In this document: positions 8,856-16,657 of the stretch, in pieces
Numbering within the stretch: position 1 is the first letter of the stretch
Layout of the letters: the number at the start of each line of letters is the position of its first letter
Origin: RAM1 sp943372515
Lineage (GTDB): Bacteria; Pseudomonadota; Gammaproteobacteria; Burkholderiales; Burkholderiaceae_C
Length of the DNA: 32,842 nt
Assembly: GCA_943372515.1 (NCBI GenBank)
Contig: CALRYY010000042.1
Location: forward strand, 1 to 32,842
Direction: 5' to 3'
Position numbers and translations under genes: made by a program
Notes under the pieces: model-generated
Seen by the model: the letters and a program-made list of their open reading frames with translations, nothing else
What the model was told of the DNA's origin: nothing
Databases searched by the model: none

Positions 8856-9281
8856 ATGAAGAACATATTGATTGTTGGCGATCCAAACTCACGCGATTTC
8901 GTGAATCAGGCTTATGGCGATCTCGCCCAGGTGATATTCGCTTCCAGCGTGATTGAGGCGGAGGCTGTCATTGCCGCAAGCAGGCCGTCGATCGCAATCG
9001 GAACCTTGGCCTTCGATGAAAGTAGATTCCTCAATCTACTTCCATTGCTAATGAAGCGTCAGATCAAGACGGTTATTGTGGATTGTCCATACACATCCTT
9101 GAATGATGCGTCTTTAGCCGCAGTCAAATACTACGCAAGTGAAGTCGGGGTTGCGGCATGGTGGGACATGCGGCGAACCTTAGCGAAGGAAGGGATAGAG
9201 GTCGCAGCCCAGGAGATTCGGGCAATCGTTCAGAACCTCTTGAACGACACATTGCCAGGCGTTCCAGCCACCACAGGGTGA
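8856..9281 (+). CDS. orphan protein with alternating beta/alpha pattern, possibly receiver-like
   Basis: A 141-residue protein I cannot assign. It starts MKNILIVGDPNSRDFVNQAY and alternates predicted strands and helices: ILIVGD, VIFASS, AEAVIAASRPS, IAIGTLA, LLPLLMKRQI, KTVIVDC, ASLAAVKYYASE, VGVAAWW. This order is reminiscent of a CheY-like receiver domain (ILIVGD at the acidic pocket, then a strand where the phospho-Asp would be, here IAIGTLA with no Asp), so a pseudo-receiver is a speculative reading. Codon use is clearly more A/T-rich than in the flanking genes, a sign of transfer. The ribosome binding site is weak (AAAGAA). It sits between an antitoxin remnant and a tRNA-like remnant. 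Confidence 0.6.
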   Translation: MKNILIVGDPNSRDFVNQAYGDLAQVIFASSVIEAEAVIAASRPSIAIGTLAFDESRFLNLLPLLMKRQIKTVIVDCPYTSLNDASLAAVKYYASEVGVAAWWDMRRTLAKEGIEVAAQEIRAIVQNLLNDTLPGVPATTG

Positions 9282-9332
9282 ACTCAACATCGCCCCGCTC
9301 CATTTGGTTCAAAGTCTTCGAGGCTTTTATCT

Positions 9333-9384
9333 TGGCTCCTCGTCCTGGGCTCGAGCCGAACCACGGATTAAAAGTCCGCCGTCC
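9333..9384 (-). pseudogene. decayed tRNA-Lys(UUU)-like 3' portion
   Basis: On the minus strand this stretch holds GCGGACTTTTAATCCG, a well-formed anticodon arm with the seven-base loop CTTTTAA (anticodon UUU, Lys). The segment TCGAGCCCAGGACGA follows, matching the 3' side of a tRNA-Lys T arm, and then GGAGCCA with a CCA end at 9335-9333. The 5' side of the T stem is damaged (about three bases missing), the D arm is not recognisable and no 5' acceptor strand pairs with the 3' end. It is therefore not a working tRNA. Such 3' tRNA pieces are often left by integrative elements. It directly follows the stop codon of the hydrolase gene (9387-9385). Confidence 0.5.
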
Positions 9385-10392
9385 TTACGGCTCCCGCCAC
9401 AACCTACCCCAAGCCCGCCCCAACTGCTCCCCCGCATTCCTGAACCCACCCACCTTCTGCGGCTCGGTTGCCTGCCAGCCGCCACCCGGCGTGCGCTGCG
9501 CCACGGCGTACTGAAACGTGTAGTCCGGCTCCACGCCCATGCGCAGGTCAGACAGCACGAGTTGGCCGTTCACCTCCCGCGCACCCATGAACCCGCTGGT
9601 GAACCACAGCAGCCGCCCCACGGCGGGCGTGGCGGCCAGCTCGCGCAGCGCCGGGGTGTTGCTGGGCCAGGCGGTGAAGGTCATGGGCTTTTTGTCCACG
9701 GCCAAAGACCGGTAGCCTTCCAGGTAGCCATCAGGCGTCAGCACCACCACGCGCCACAACAGGGTGTTGAACGGCATGGGCACGCTGAACATGGGCGCGT
9801 CTTGCAGCCCCCGGGTGGCCATGGCCTGGCGCGCGTCATGGTCCACCATGGCTTTGGCCGCCAGCGTCCAGCCCAGGTAGGCGGTGCTCAGCACCAGGCC
9901 CATGGCCAGCCAGCGCGGCACGGTGGGTGCGGCGCCGCGCCGCAGCACCACCACCCAGGCCGCCAGCAGCGGCAGCGTGTAGGCCGGGTCGATGATGAAC
10001 ACGCTGGACCACATCGTGGGGTTGTACGGCAGCGGCCACAGCAGCTGCGTGCCATAGACGGTGAACGCGTCCAGCAGCGGGTGGGTCAGCAGCGCCAGCT
10101 GGATGGCCAGCAGCCAGGGGCGGGGCGCTTCGCGCACCGGCGCCCAGTAGCGTTTTAGCAGCAGCCACACCAGCCAGCCAAAGATGGCCAGCACCGGCAG
10201 TGAATGCGAGGGGCCGCGGTGCCAGGTCACGGACGTGACCACGTCGGCGCCCATCAGCGCCAGCGGGATGCCGTCCAGGTCGGGCAGGGTGCCCAGCACG
10301 GTGCCCGCTATGGCGGCGCGGCGGCGGTGGTTGGCGGGCACGGCTGCCGCGGCCACGCAGCCGCCCAGCACGATCTGGGTGAGTGAATCCAT
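9385..10392 (-). CDS. YdjM-type membrane-bound metal-dependent hydrolase
   Basis: Protein of 335 residues of the PF04307 (YdjM, 'LexA-binding, inner membrane-associated putative hydrolase') family. The N-terminus MDSLTQIVLGGCVAAAAVPA and the motifs GTLPDLDGIPL, TWHRGPSHSLPVL and LLTHPLLDAFTVYGTQLLWP supply the conserved Asp/His residues thought to bind metal (HRGxSHS and THxxLD). Several membrane segments follow (LLAAWVVVLRR, LAMGLVLSTAYLGWTLAA), and then a soluble C-terminal half of about 150 residues with strand-rich text ending WGRLWREP. The substrate is unknown. It lies 15 bases downstream of the DUF853 ATPase gene on the same strand and probably shares its transcript. Its stop codon abuts the tRNA-like remnant, so its 3' end may have been trimmed or extended by that event. 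Confidence 0.85.
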   Translation of the reverse strand: MDSLTQIVLGGCVAAAAVPANHRRRAAIAGTVLGTLPDLDGIPLALMGADVVTSVTWHRGPSHSLPVLAIFGWLVWLLLKRYWAPVREAPRPWLLAIQLALLTHPLLDAFTVYGTQLLWPLPYNPTMWSSVFIIDPAYTLPLLAAWVVVLRRGAAPTVPRWLAMGLVLSTAYLGWTLAAKAMVDHDARQAMATRGLQDAPMFSVPMPFNTLLWRVVVLTPDGYLEGYRSLAVDKKPMTFTAWPSNTPALRELAATPAVGRLLWFTSGFMGAREVNGQLVLSDLRMGVEPDYTFQYAVAQRTPGGGWQATEPQKVGGFRNAGEQLGRAWGRLWREP

Positions 10393-10407
10393 GCGCCGCC
10401 CCGTGCG

Positions 10408-11901
10408 TTAACGCCGCTTGCTGCCGCCCAAAATGCTGCCCAGCGCCCCGCGCAGCACCTGGCGGGCCAGGTTGCGCGCCTCGTTCTTCAGCACCTGTTG
10501 CACCAGGCCGTCGCGCGTGCCGCCGCGCGGGCCTTTGGAGCCAAACAGCACATCGCTCAGGCCGCCCATCAGGCCGCCGCCGTCTTCGGCTTTCTTGGCC
10601 TCTTCGGCCTGGGCGGCTTGCGTGGCCTGGGTGCGCACCAGCAGCTTTTCATAGGCCGATTCGCGGTCTTGCGCTTTTTCATACACGCCCGCTACCAGCG
10701 AGCCTGCGATCAGCGCCTGGCGCTGCTGCGGGGTGATGGGGCCGATCTGGCTGCCCGGGGGCAGCACGTACACGCGCTCTGTAATGCCGGGGCGGCCCTT
10801 GGCGTCCAGCAGGCTCACCAGCGCCTCGCCCACGGCCAGCTCGGTGATGGCGGTTTCTATGTCCAGGCCCGGCTTCTGGCGCATGGTCTGGGCTGTTGCC
10901 TTCACGGCCTTCTGGTCGCGCGGGGTAAAGGCGCGCAGCGCATGCTGCACGCGGTTGCCCAGCTGGGCCAGCACGCTGTCGGGGATGTCCAGCGGGTTTT
11001 GCGTCACAAAATACACGCCCACGCCCTTGGACCGCACCAGGCGCACCACCAGCTCAATGCGCTCCACCAGCACCTTGGGTGCTTCGTTGAACAGCAAATG
11101 CGCTTCGTCAAAAAAGAACACCAGCTTGGGTTTGTCGGGGTCGCCGATTTCGGGCAGGGTCTCAAACAGCTCTGACAGCATCCACAGCAAAAACGTGGCG
11201 TACAGGCGGGGGGAATTGAGCAGCTTGTCGGCGGCCAAAATGTTGATCACGCCTTTGCCGTCAACGGTTTGCATGAAGTCGTTGATGTCCAGCATGGGCT
11301 CGCCAAAGAACTTGTCGGCGCCCTGCGTTTCCACCTGCATCAGCCCGCGCTGGATGGCGCCCACGCTGGCGGCGCTGATGTTGCCGTACTGGGTGGTGAA
11401 CTGGCTGGCGTTGTCGCCCACATGCTGCAGCATGGCGCGCAGGTCTTTCAGGTCCAGCAGCAGCATGCCGGCGTCGTCGGCGATCTTGAACACCAGGTTC
11501 AGCACGCCGGCCTGGGTTTCGTTCAGGTTCAGCATGCGCGCCAGCAGCAGCGGGCCCATGTCTGAAATGGTGGCGCGCACCGGGTGGCCCTGCTCGCCAA
11601 ACACGTCCCACACGGTGGCGGGGCAGGCGGCTGATTCGGGCAGGTCGATGCCGCGCTCTTTCAGCACGGCGGCCATCTTGGGGCCGATGGTGCCGGCCTG
11701 GCTGATGCCGGTCAGGTCACCTTTCACGTCGGCCATGAACACCGGCACGCCGATCTTGCTGAAGTTTTCTGCCAGGGTTTGCAGCGTCACCGTCTTGCCG
11801 GTGCCGGTGGCGCCGGTGATCAGCCCGTGCCGGTTGGCCAGGCCGGGCAGCATTTCGCAGGTGGTGGTGGCGTTCTTGGCTATCAGCAGGGGGTCGGTCA
11901 T
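10408..11901 (-). CDS. HerA-like ATPase, DUF853 (YjgR) family
   Basis: Cytoplasmic P-loop ATPase of 497 residues in the HerA/FtsK superfamily (DUF853, Escherichia coli YjgR-like). Walker A GATGTGKT lies at residues 30-37, followed by VPVFMADVKGDLTG. Walker B is KLVFFFDEAHLLF in the middle, with the arginine-containing segment RLVRSKGVGVYFVTQNPLDI and a conserved QHALRAFTPRDQKAVKATAQ after it. The C-terminus is Ala/Glu/Lys-rich, then Gly-rich (GGGLMGGLSDVLFG) and basic (GGSKRR). Its role is not established; related HerA proteins translocate DNA. Start ATG at 11901. The upstream neighbour is the divergent BNR-ANK-PDZ gene, only 63 bases away start to start. Confidence 0.9.
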   Translation of the reverse strand: MTDPLLIAKNATTTCEMLPGLANRHGLITGATGTGKTVTLQTLAENFSKIGVPVFMADVKGDLTGISQAGTIGPKMAAVLKERGIDLPESAACPATVWDVFGEQGHPVRATISDMGPLLLARMLNLNETQAGVLNLVFKIADDAGMLLLDLKDLRAMLQHVGDNASQFTTQYGNISAASVGAIQRGLMQVETQGADKFFGEPMLDINDFMQTVDGKGVINILAADKLLNSPRLYATFLLWMLSELFETLPEIGDPDKPKLVFFFDEAHLLFNEAPKVLVERIELVVRLVRSKGVGVYFVTQNPLDIPDSVLAQLGNRVQHALRAFTPRDQKAVKATAQTMRQKPGLDIETAITELAVGEALVSLLDAKGRPGITERVYVLPPGSQIGPITPQQRQALIAGSLVAGVYEKAQDRESAYEKLLVRTQATQAAQAEEAKKAEDGGGLMGGLSDVLFGSKGPRGGTRDGLVQQVLKNEARNLARQVLRGALGSILGGSKRR

Positions 11902-11964
11902 GATGGTTCGGTGTTTCTTGGTCCTGATTCGGTAGCATAGATGACAAAGGGGGCGGAGCCGAAT

Positions 11965-14607
11965 ATGGGGTTTAGAAGTTTTATGGGTTTTGGTCCGGGC
12001 TCTCGTCGCTTGGCGTGGCGGTTCACGGTGATGGGGGTCTTTGGGCTCGCATTTGTTGGTGCGGCTGGTGCAAGCTCGCCCTCCTATGATGGGCCGCGCC
12101 TGCGAAGCCTGGCCTATGTGGCTTCAAATCCAGAAGTCGTTTTTGCCGCTGGAGATGGTGTCTTCAGGTCCACTGACGGCGGAGCGAACTGGGTCGCCCT
12201 CGGCCCACATCTGGGCTATGACCAAGTTCTGACCGATCCGCATGATGCGCGGCGTGTCATTGCGTTCCAAAGCTTGTATGCGCACCACGCAGGGCGCTAT
12301 CTGGAGTCAGTTGACGAAGGCGTCACTTGGGCGGAGAGGTCCATTTCCGGAGCTTCACCCCCCGGATCAGACCCGCCCAAAGGCACGAGTCTCGACGGAT
12401 TTGTGATGCATCGTTCCCTGGCAGGCGTCTGGGTGGCGCTTGTCGAAGGGAAGCTCTGGAAAACTTCAAATAACGGTACGACATGGGAGGTCCGTCCGAC
12501 GCCCAGTCCCGTGCCGATGCGCGGGCGCATAGTCGCCACGCGCGAAGCGTTCTATGTTGCCTCTTCGACTGAGGTCTGGCGATCCTCCGATGGTGTGGAC
12601 TGGCATCCAACTGGGCTTTCCAACGGAGAAAAGCTGGATCAGATCGCCCTTGCTGGCGACGCCGTCGTGGCCCGTACAAACCAGGGATGGTTGCAGCTTG
12701 CGCCAACGGGTGCTTGGGAGCGGGTGACCATGCTCTCGGCTTACGAGCGTCGATATGCGGACCAGCCCAAATTGCCTCATGGGCGCATCGGTCGGCCTGA
12801 CTATTGTTATCCCCGGCAATCTTCAGCCACAGCTTCGTATTTGTTTGCGACCTGCTCAAACAACAACATGCCACCGACAGTGGCTATCGACTACGGAATT
12901 CAACAACACAGCGTCGACGGGGGCCGAACCTGGATGCAGATTGGTGGGGTCGGCCTACCCAATGCGTGGTTCCCAACGGCAGTCGCATTGCACCCGCGCG
13001 ACCCGGCAACATTGTTGATGGCATGGGTCACGGGTCGTGTCTTCCGTTCAAAAGATCAAGGCGCGACCTGGCAGGCTTCCGATGCGGGGCTTGCCTTTCC
13101 GACCGCCTTGCGTCATTTGCCCGAATACGGCCTGCCTTACCTGAAGGAAACCAGGTTGAATCAGGCCGTGCTTGTCAATGATGTTGACTTGGTCAAGCGC
13201 ATGGCCGCTGAGGGTGTTGACCTGAATGCAACGGGGGCGCACGGCAAGACGGCTGTCGAATGGGCATTGATCGTGGGCGCGGATAGCCCGCGAGGCCGGG
13301 ACGCGATGTATTGGACGTTACGGGACTTGGGTGCGGCTGTGCCAATGCAGACTGATGCTACTACTCGAGAGGTCTTCTCCGTGGTGGCCCGCGCTGGACT
13401 TTCTCACGTGGTGGAGGACATGCTTCGTTCCGGGTGGAACCTGGCCGCTGTCGGGTCAGAGGGGGGGCCGTCCGCGTTGATGCGCGCGATAGGACGGCGT
13501 TGTGACACTGTCGATCGGGTGGCGACTGCCCCTCCGTGCAGGGTGACACTTGCGGGCAAGCCCCTCGACCATTGGATTGATCGTCATCTTTCTTCAGCAC
13601 AGCCGGGCCAGAGTGCGCAACTTGCGCTTGATCTAGCGGAGTTGGGCGAGTTGCCACTTGCAGAGCGAGTCGTGTCTTTTGACGCGGGCAGATACCGCAA
13701 TGCGCAAGACGTCTTGCGTTTACTCATGAACTTGCCCCCAGATGCCCACGCGATACGATCCCAAGTTTTTGGTAGCTACAAGGGTCGGTATGGTCAGATT
13801 TCCTCGAATGGCGACATCTATTCAGTACTGATCAAGGACATGAAAAAACCTGAATGGGTGCTGGATGTCTTGCCTTCAGACAAAGGCCCCATCAATGCAG
13901 AAAATGCAACGCTGCTTGTTCAGGTGTTGTTGCGTGATCTGAAGCAACCCGATTGGGTGAAGAAGATGCTTCGCAAAACGGACGGACCCAGGATCGATGC
14001 CGAAGGCCGGGAGGCCATTGCAGCTGACATTGTCAGCAGCTGTGATCTTGCTTTCCTGACCGCTGCTTTGGGAGCCGGCGTTCGCTTGAACCATAGCGTC
14101 GCTGAATTCGGGTGGAGCACGATGCGCTACGCGCTATGGTCATGTCATAACCGTTCGCCCGACGTTGTTGACGGCTTCATAGCACGGCTTCATCGAGCGG
14201 GATTGCGATTGCCAGCGAGCGAGTGGGGTACTTTGAAGCAAGACGATTTGTCAGCGTTGCGCCGGTCTTCTTTGGGCAACTACTACGACAAAGCGTTCGA
14301 GGGTCAAACCGCAGGCGTGGGCATTCGCTTGAGGGAGAAGGGTTCACGCGAATATCCCGAGATTGACCACGTGATTCCCGGCCTTCCTGCGGCGGCGGCG
14401 GGGCTTGAGCACGGAGACCTGATAACGGCAGTTGACGGCGTGCAGACCAAGGCCATGTCGCTCGAAAACGCGAGCTTTCGCATACGCGGAAAACCTGAGA
14501 CCAAAGTCGTGCTGACTGTTTTGCGCAAGGATGGCCGAACAGTTGTCCTGTCCCTTTCTCGGCAATTGCTTCAGTTTTTCGACGAGCCTGCACCGGTCGA
14601 AAAGTAG
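11965..14607 (+). CDS. exported Asp-box (BNR) / ankyrin-like / PDZ multidomain protein
   Basis: Large protein of 880 residues from the ATG at 11965, chosen because GGAG lies six bases upstream; an ATG at 11941 would add eight residues. The N-terminus has basic residues (GSRRLAWR) and a hydrophobic stretch ending VGAAGASS, a probable signal peptide. Six Asp-box motifs follow: STDGGANW (69-76), SVDEGVTW (115-122), TSNNGTTW (167-174), SSDGVDW (207-213), SVDGGRTW (316-323) and SKDQGATW (362-369), as in sortilin/sialidase-like beta-propellers. Residues ~398-440 look like an ankyrin repeat (VKRMAAEGVDLNATGAHGKT), with weaker repeats up to ~750. Residues ~784-868 are a PDZ domain (VIPGLPAAAAGLEHGDLITA). 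No protease motif is seen. GC is visibly lower than in its neighbours, suggesting transfer. Function unknown. Confidence 0.85.
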   Translation: MGFRSFMGFGPGSRRLAWRFTVMGVFGLAFVGAAGASSPSYDGPRLRSLAYVASNPEVVFAAGDGVFRSTDGGANWVALGPHLGYDQVLTDPHDARRVIAFQSLYAHHAGRYLESVDEGVTWAERSISGASPPGSDPPKGTSLDGFVMHRSLAGVWVALVEGKLWKTSNNGTTWEVRPTPSPVPMRGRIVATREAFYVASSTEVWRSSDGVDWHPTGLSNGEKLDQIALAGDAVVARTNQGWLQLAPTGAWERVTMLSAYERRYADQPKLPHGRIGRPDYCYPRQSSATASYLFATCSNNNMPPTVAIDYGIQQHSVDGGRTWMQIGGVGLPNAWFPTAVALHPRDPATLLMAWVTGRVFRSKDQGATWQASDAGLAFPTALRHLPEYGLPYLKETRLNQAVLVNDVDLVKRMAAEGVDLNATGAHGKTAVEWALIVGADSPRGRDAMYWTLRDLGAAVPMQTDATTREVFSVVARAGLSHVVEDMLRSGWNLAAVGSEGGPSALMRAIGRRCDTVDRVATAPPCRVTLAGKPLDHWIDRHLSSAQPGQSAQLALDLAELGELPLAERVVSFDAGRYRNAQDVLRLLMNLPPDAHAIRSQVFGSYKGRYGQISSNGDIYSVLIKDMKKPEWVLDVLPSDKGPINAENATLLVQVLLRDLKQPDWVKKMLRKTDGPRIDAEGREAIAADIVSSCDLAFLTAALGAGVRLNHSVAEFGWSTMRYALWSCHNRSPDVVDGFIARLHRAGLRLPASEWGTLKQDDLSALRRSSLGNYYDKAFEGQTAGVGIRLREKGSREYPEIDHVIPGLPAAAAGLEHGDLITAVDGVQTKAMSLENASFRIRGKPETKVVLTVLRKDGRTVVLSLSRQLLQFFDEPAPVEK

Positions 14608-14648
14608 AATCGCAGGCTCTAGGTTAAATCAGGACAGAAGGGTTCCCC

Positions 14649-15374
14649 GTGGCTGGACACAGTAAATGGGCCAATATCCAACACCGCAAGGGCCGCCAGG
14701 ACGAAAAGCGCGGCAAGGTGTGGACGCGCGTCATCCGCGAAATCATGGTCGCAGCCCGCCTGGGCGGCGGCGACCTGGCCATCAACCCCCGGCTGCGGCT
14801 GGCGGTTGAAAAGGCCAAGGCAGCCAACCTGCCGATCGACACCGTCAAGCGCAACATCGACAAGGCCACCGGCAACCTGGAAGGCGTGAACTACGAAGAA
14901 ATCCGCTACGAAGGCTACGGCATCGGCGGCGCGGCCATCATCGTAGACACCATGACCGACAACAAGGTGCGCACCGTGGCCGATGTGCGCCATGCGTTCA
15001 GCAAATACGGCGGCAGCATGGGCACGGCAGGCTCGGTGGCGTTCCAGTTCAAGCACTGCGGGCAGATGATTTTTGCGCCCGGCACCAATGAAGACAAGCT
15101 CATGGAAGTGGCGCTGGAAGCCGGCGCCGAAGACGTGATCACCGGCGAAGACGGCTCCATTGAAGTGCTGACCGCCTACCCCGACTTTGAAGCCGTGAAG
15201 AACGCCCTGGAAGCCGCGGGCCTGAAGCCCGAGGTGGCCGAGGTGACCATGCGGCCCGAAAACACCATTCCCCTGACCGGTGAAGACGCCGCGAAGATGC
15301 AAAAGCTGCTGGACATCATTGAAGACCTGGACGACGTGCAAGAGGTTTTCCACAACGCCGAGATCTCTGAATAA
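14649..15374 (+). CDS. yebC: YebC/TACO1 family regulator
   Basis: Cytoplasmic protein of 241 residues beginning, from a GTG start, with the family hallmark MAGHSKWANIQHRKGRQDEK. Other family blocks are NLPIDTVKRNIDKATG, YEGYGIGGAAIIVD, TDNKVRTVADVRHAFSKYGG, GSVAFQF and the C-terminal LLDIIEDLDDVQEVFHNAE. YebC proteins have been described as transcription regulators (PmpR) and, more recently, as factors that help ribosomes through difficult proline-containing stretches; the sequence does not decide between these. The ribosome binding site AGAAGG precedes the GTG. TAGAAT overlapping the previous gene's stop (14605-14610) is a possible -10 element, without a convincing -35. The stop is immediately followed by the purD start. 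Confidence 0.96.
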   Translation: MAGHSKWANIQHRKGRQDEKRGKVWTRVIREIMVAARLGGGDLAINPRLRLAVEKAKAANLPIDTVKRNIDKATGNLEGVNYEEIRYEGYGIGGAAIIVDTMTDNKVRTVADVRHAFSKYGGSMGTAGSVAFQFKHCGQMIFAPGTNEDKLMEVALEAGAEDVITGEDGSIEVLTAYPDFEAVKNALEAAGLKPEVAEVTMRPENTIPLTGEDAAKMQKLLDIIEDLDDVQEVFHNAEISE

Positions 15375-16655
15375 ATGAAAGTCCTCATCATTGGCGGCGG
15401 CGGCCGTGAACACGCGCTGGCCTGGAAGATGGCGCAGTCGCCCAAGCTGCAGGTGGTGTACGTGGCCCCCGGCAACGGCGGCACCGCGCTGGACGGTCGG
15501 CTGGTCAACATCAACATCACCGACGTGCGCGCCCTGCGCGAATGGGCGCAGGCCGAAAAAATAGTGCTGACCGTGGTGGGCCCCGAGGCGCCGCTGGCAG
15601 CCGGTGTGGTGGATGAATTCCGCGCGCACGGCCTGCGGGTGTTTGGCCCCACCAAGGCCGCCGCGCAGCTGGAAAGCTCCAAGGCGTTCTCCAAGGCGTT
15701 CATGAAGCGCCACGGCATTCCCACGGCCGAATACGACACGTTCACCGACCCCGCAGCTGCCCACGCCTATGTAGACAAGATGGGCGCGCCCATCGTCGTC
15801 AAGGCCGACGGCCTGGCAGCCGGCAAGGGCGTGGTGGTGGCCATGACGCTGGCCGAGGCGCACGAGGCCATTGACTTCATGCTGGTGGACAACACCCTGG
15901 GTATGACCCACAACGCTGGTGGCGCGCGGGTGGTGATTGAAGAATTCTTGCAGGGCGAAGAGGCCAGCTTCATCGTGTTGTGCGACGGCAAGAACGTCAC
16001 GCCCCTGGCCACCAGCCAGGACCACAAGCGCCTGCTGGACGGCGACGAAGGCCCCAACACCGGCGGCATGGGCGCGTATTCGCCCGCGCCAGTGGTCACG
16101 CCCGACGTGCACGCCCGCGCCATGCGCGAAATCATTTTGCCCACCATCAAGGGCATGGAAAAAGACGGCATCCCGTACACCGGCTTCCTGTATGCCGGGC
16201 TGATGATTGACGCTGCGGGCAAACCCAAGACGCTGGAATTCAACTGCCGCATGGGCGACCCCGAAACCCAGCCCATCATGATGCGGCTCAAGACCGACCT
16301 GTACGACGTGATGATGGCCGCCACGTCCGAGGGGCTGGACCAGATCGAGCTGCAATGGGACCGCCGCGTGGCGCTGGGTGTGGTGATGGCCGCGCACGGC
16401 TACCCGTTGAGCCCGCGCAAGGGCGATGTGATCACCGGCCTGCCCAAGGACACCGACGACGCCGTGGTGTTCCACGCCGGCACGGCGGCGCAAGACGCAG
16501 CCACGGTCACATCGGGCGGGCGAGTGCTGTGCGTCACCGCGCTGGCCGACAACGTCAAGGCGGCACAGCAGCGTGTGTACGAGGTGGCCAAGGCCATCCG
16601 TTTTGACGGCGCGCAATACCGCAAGGACATTGGCCACCGCGCCATCCGCAGCTGA
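15375..16655 (+). CDS. purD: phosphoribosylamine--glycine ligase
   Basis: ATP-grasp enzyme of 426 residues catalysing the second step of purine synthesis: ligation of glycine to 5-phosphoribosylamine with ATP to give GAR. It opens with MKVLIIGGGGREHALAWKMA. The ATP-grasp blocks are IVVKADGLAAGKGVVVAMT, EEFLQGEEASFIVLCDGKN, GDEGPNTGGMGAYSPAP and the metal-binding LEFNCRMGDPETQPIMMRL. The C-terminal domain contains the expected SPRKGDVITGL. Full-length for the family (about 425). Its ATG directly abuts the yebC stop (TAAATG), so the two are co-transcribed; the following acyltransferase starts two bases after its stop. Confidence 0.98.
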   Translation: MKVLIIGGGGREHALAWKMAQSPKLQVVYVAPGNGGTALDGRLVNINITDVRALREWAQAEKIVLTVVGPEAPLAAGVVDEFRAHGLRVFGPTKAAAQLESSKAFSKAFMKRHGIPTAEYDTFTDPAAAHAYVDKMGAPIVVKADGLAAGKGVVVAMTLAEAHEAIDFMLVDNTLGMTHNAGGARVVIEEFLQGEEASFIVLCDGKNVTPLATSQDHKRLLDGDEGPNTGGMGAYSPAPVVTPDVHARAMREIILPTIKGMEKDGIPYTGFLYAGLMIDAAGKPKTLEFNCRMGDPETQPIMMRLKTDLYDVMMAATSEGLDQIELQWDRRVALGVVMAAHGYPLSPRKGDVITGLPKDTDDAVVFHAGTAAQDAATVTSGGRVLCVTALADNVKAAQQRVYEVAKAIRFDGAQYRKDIGHRAIRS

Positions 16656-16657
16656 CG

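Noticed and set aside
8666..8956. A 96-codon frame crossing the antitoxin remnant and the start of the orphan gene
   Set aside because: It overlaps the better-supported frame at 8856 and its residues match nothing; the antitoxin similarity is in a different frame (8679).
9260..9300. A second tRNA-like 3' end on the plus strand (CGCCCCGCTCCA)
   Set aside because: Only the last dozen bases resemble a tRNA end; no T arm or anticodon arm can be folded upstream.
14619..16637. A 672-codon minus-strand open frame opposite yebC and purD
   Set aside because: It is a shadow of two conserved housekeeping genes; its composition (His, Gly, Val, Ala) is that of an antisense frame with no domain.
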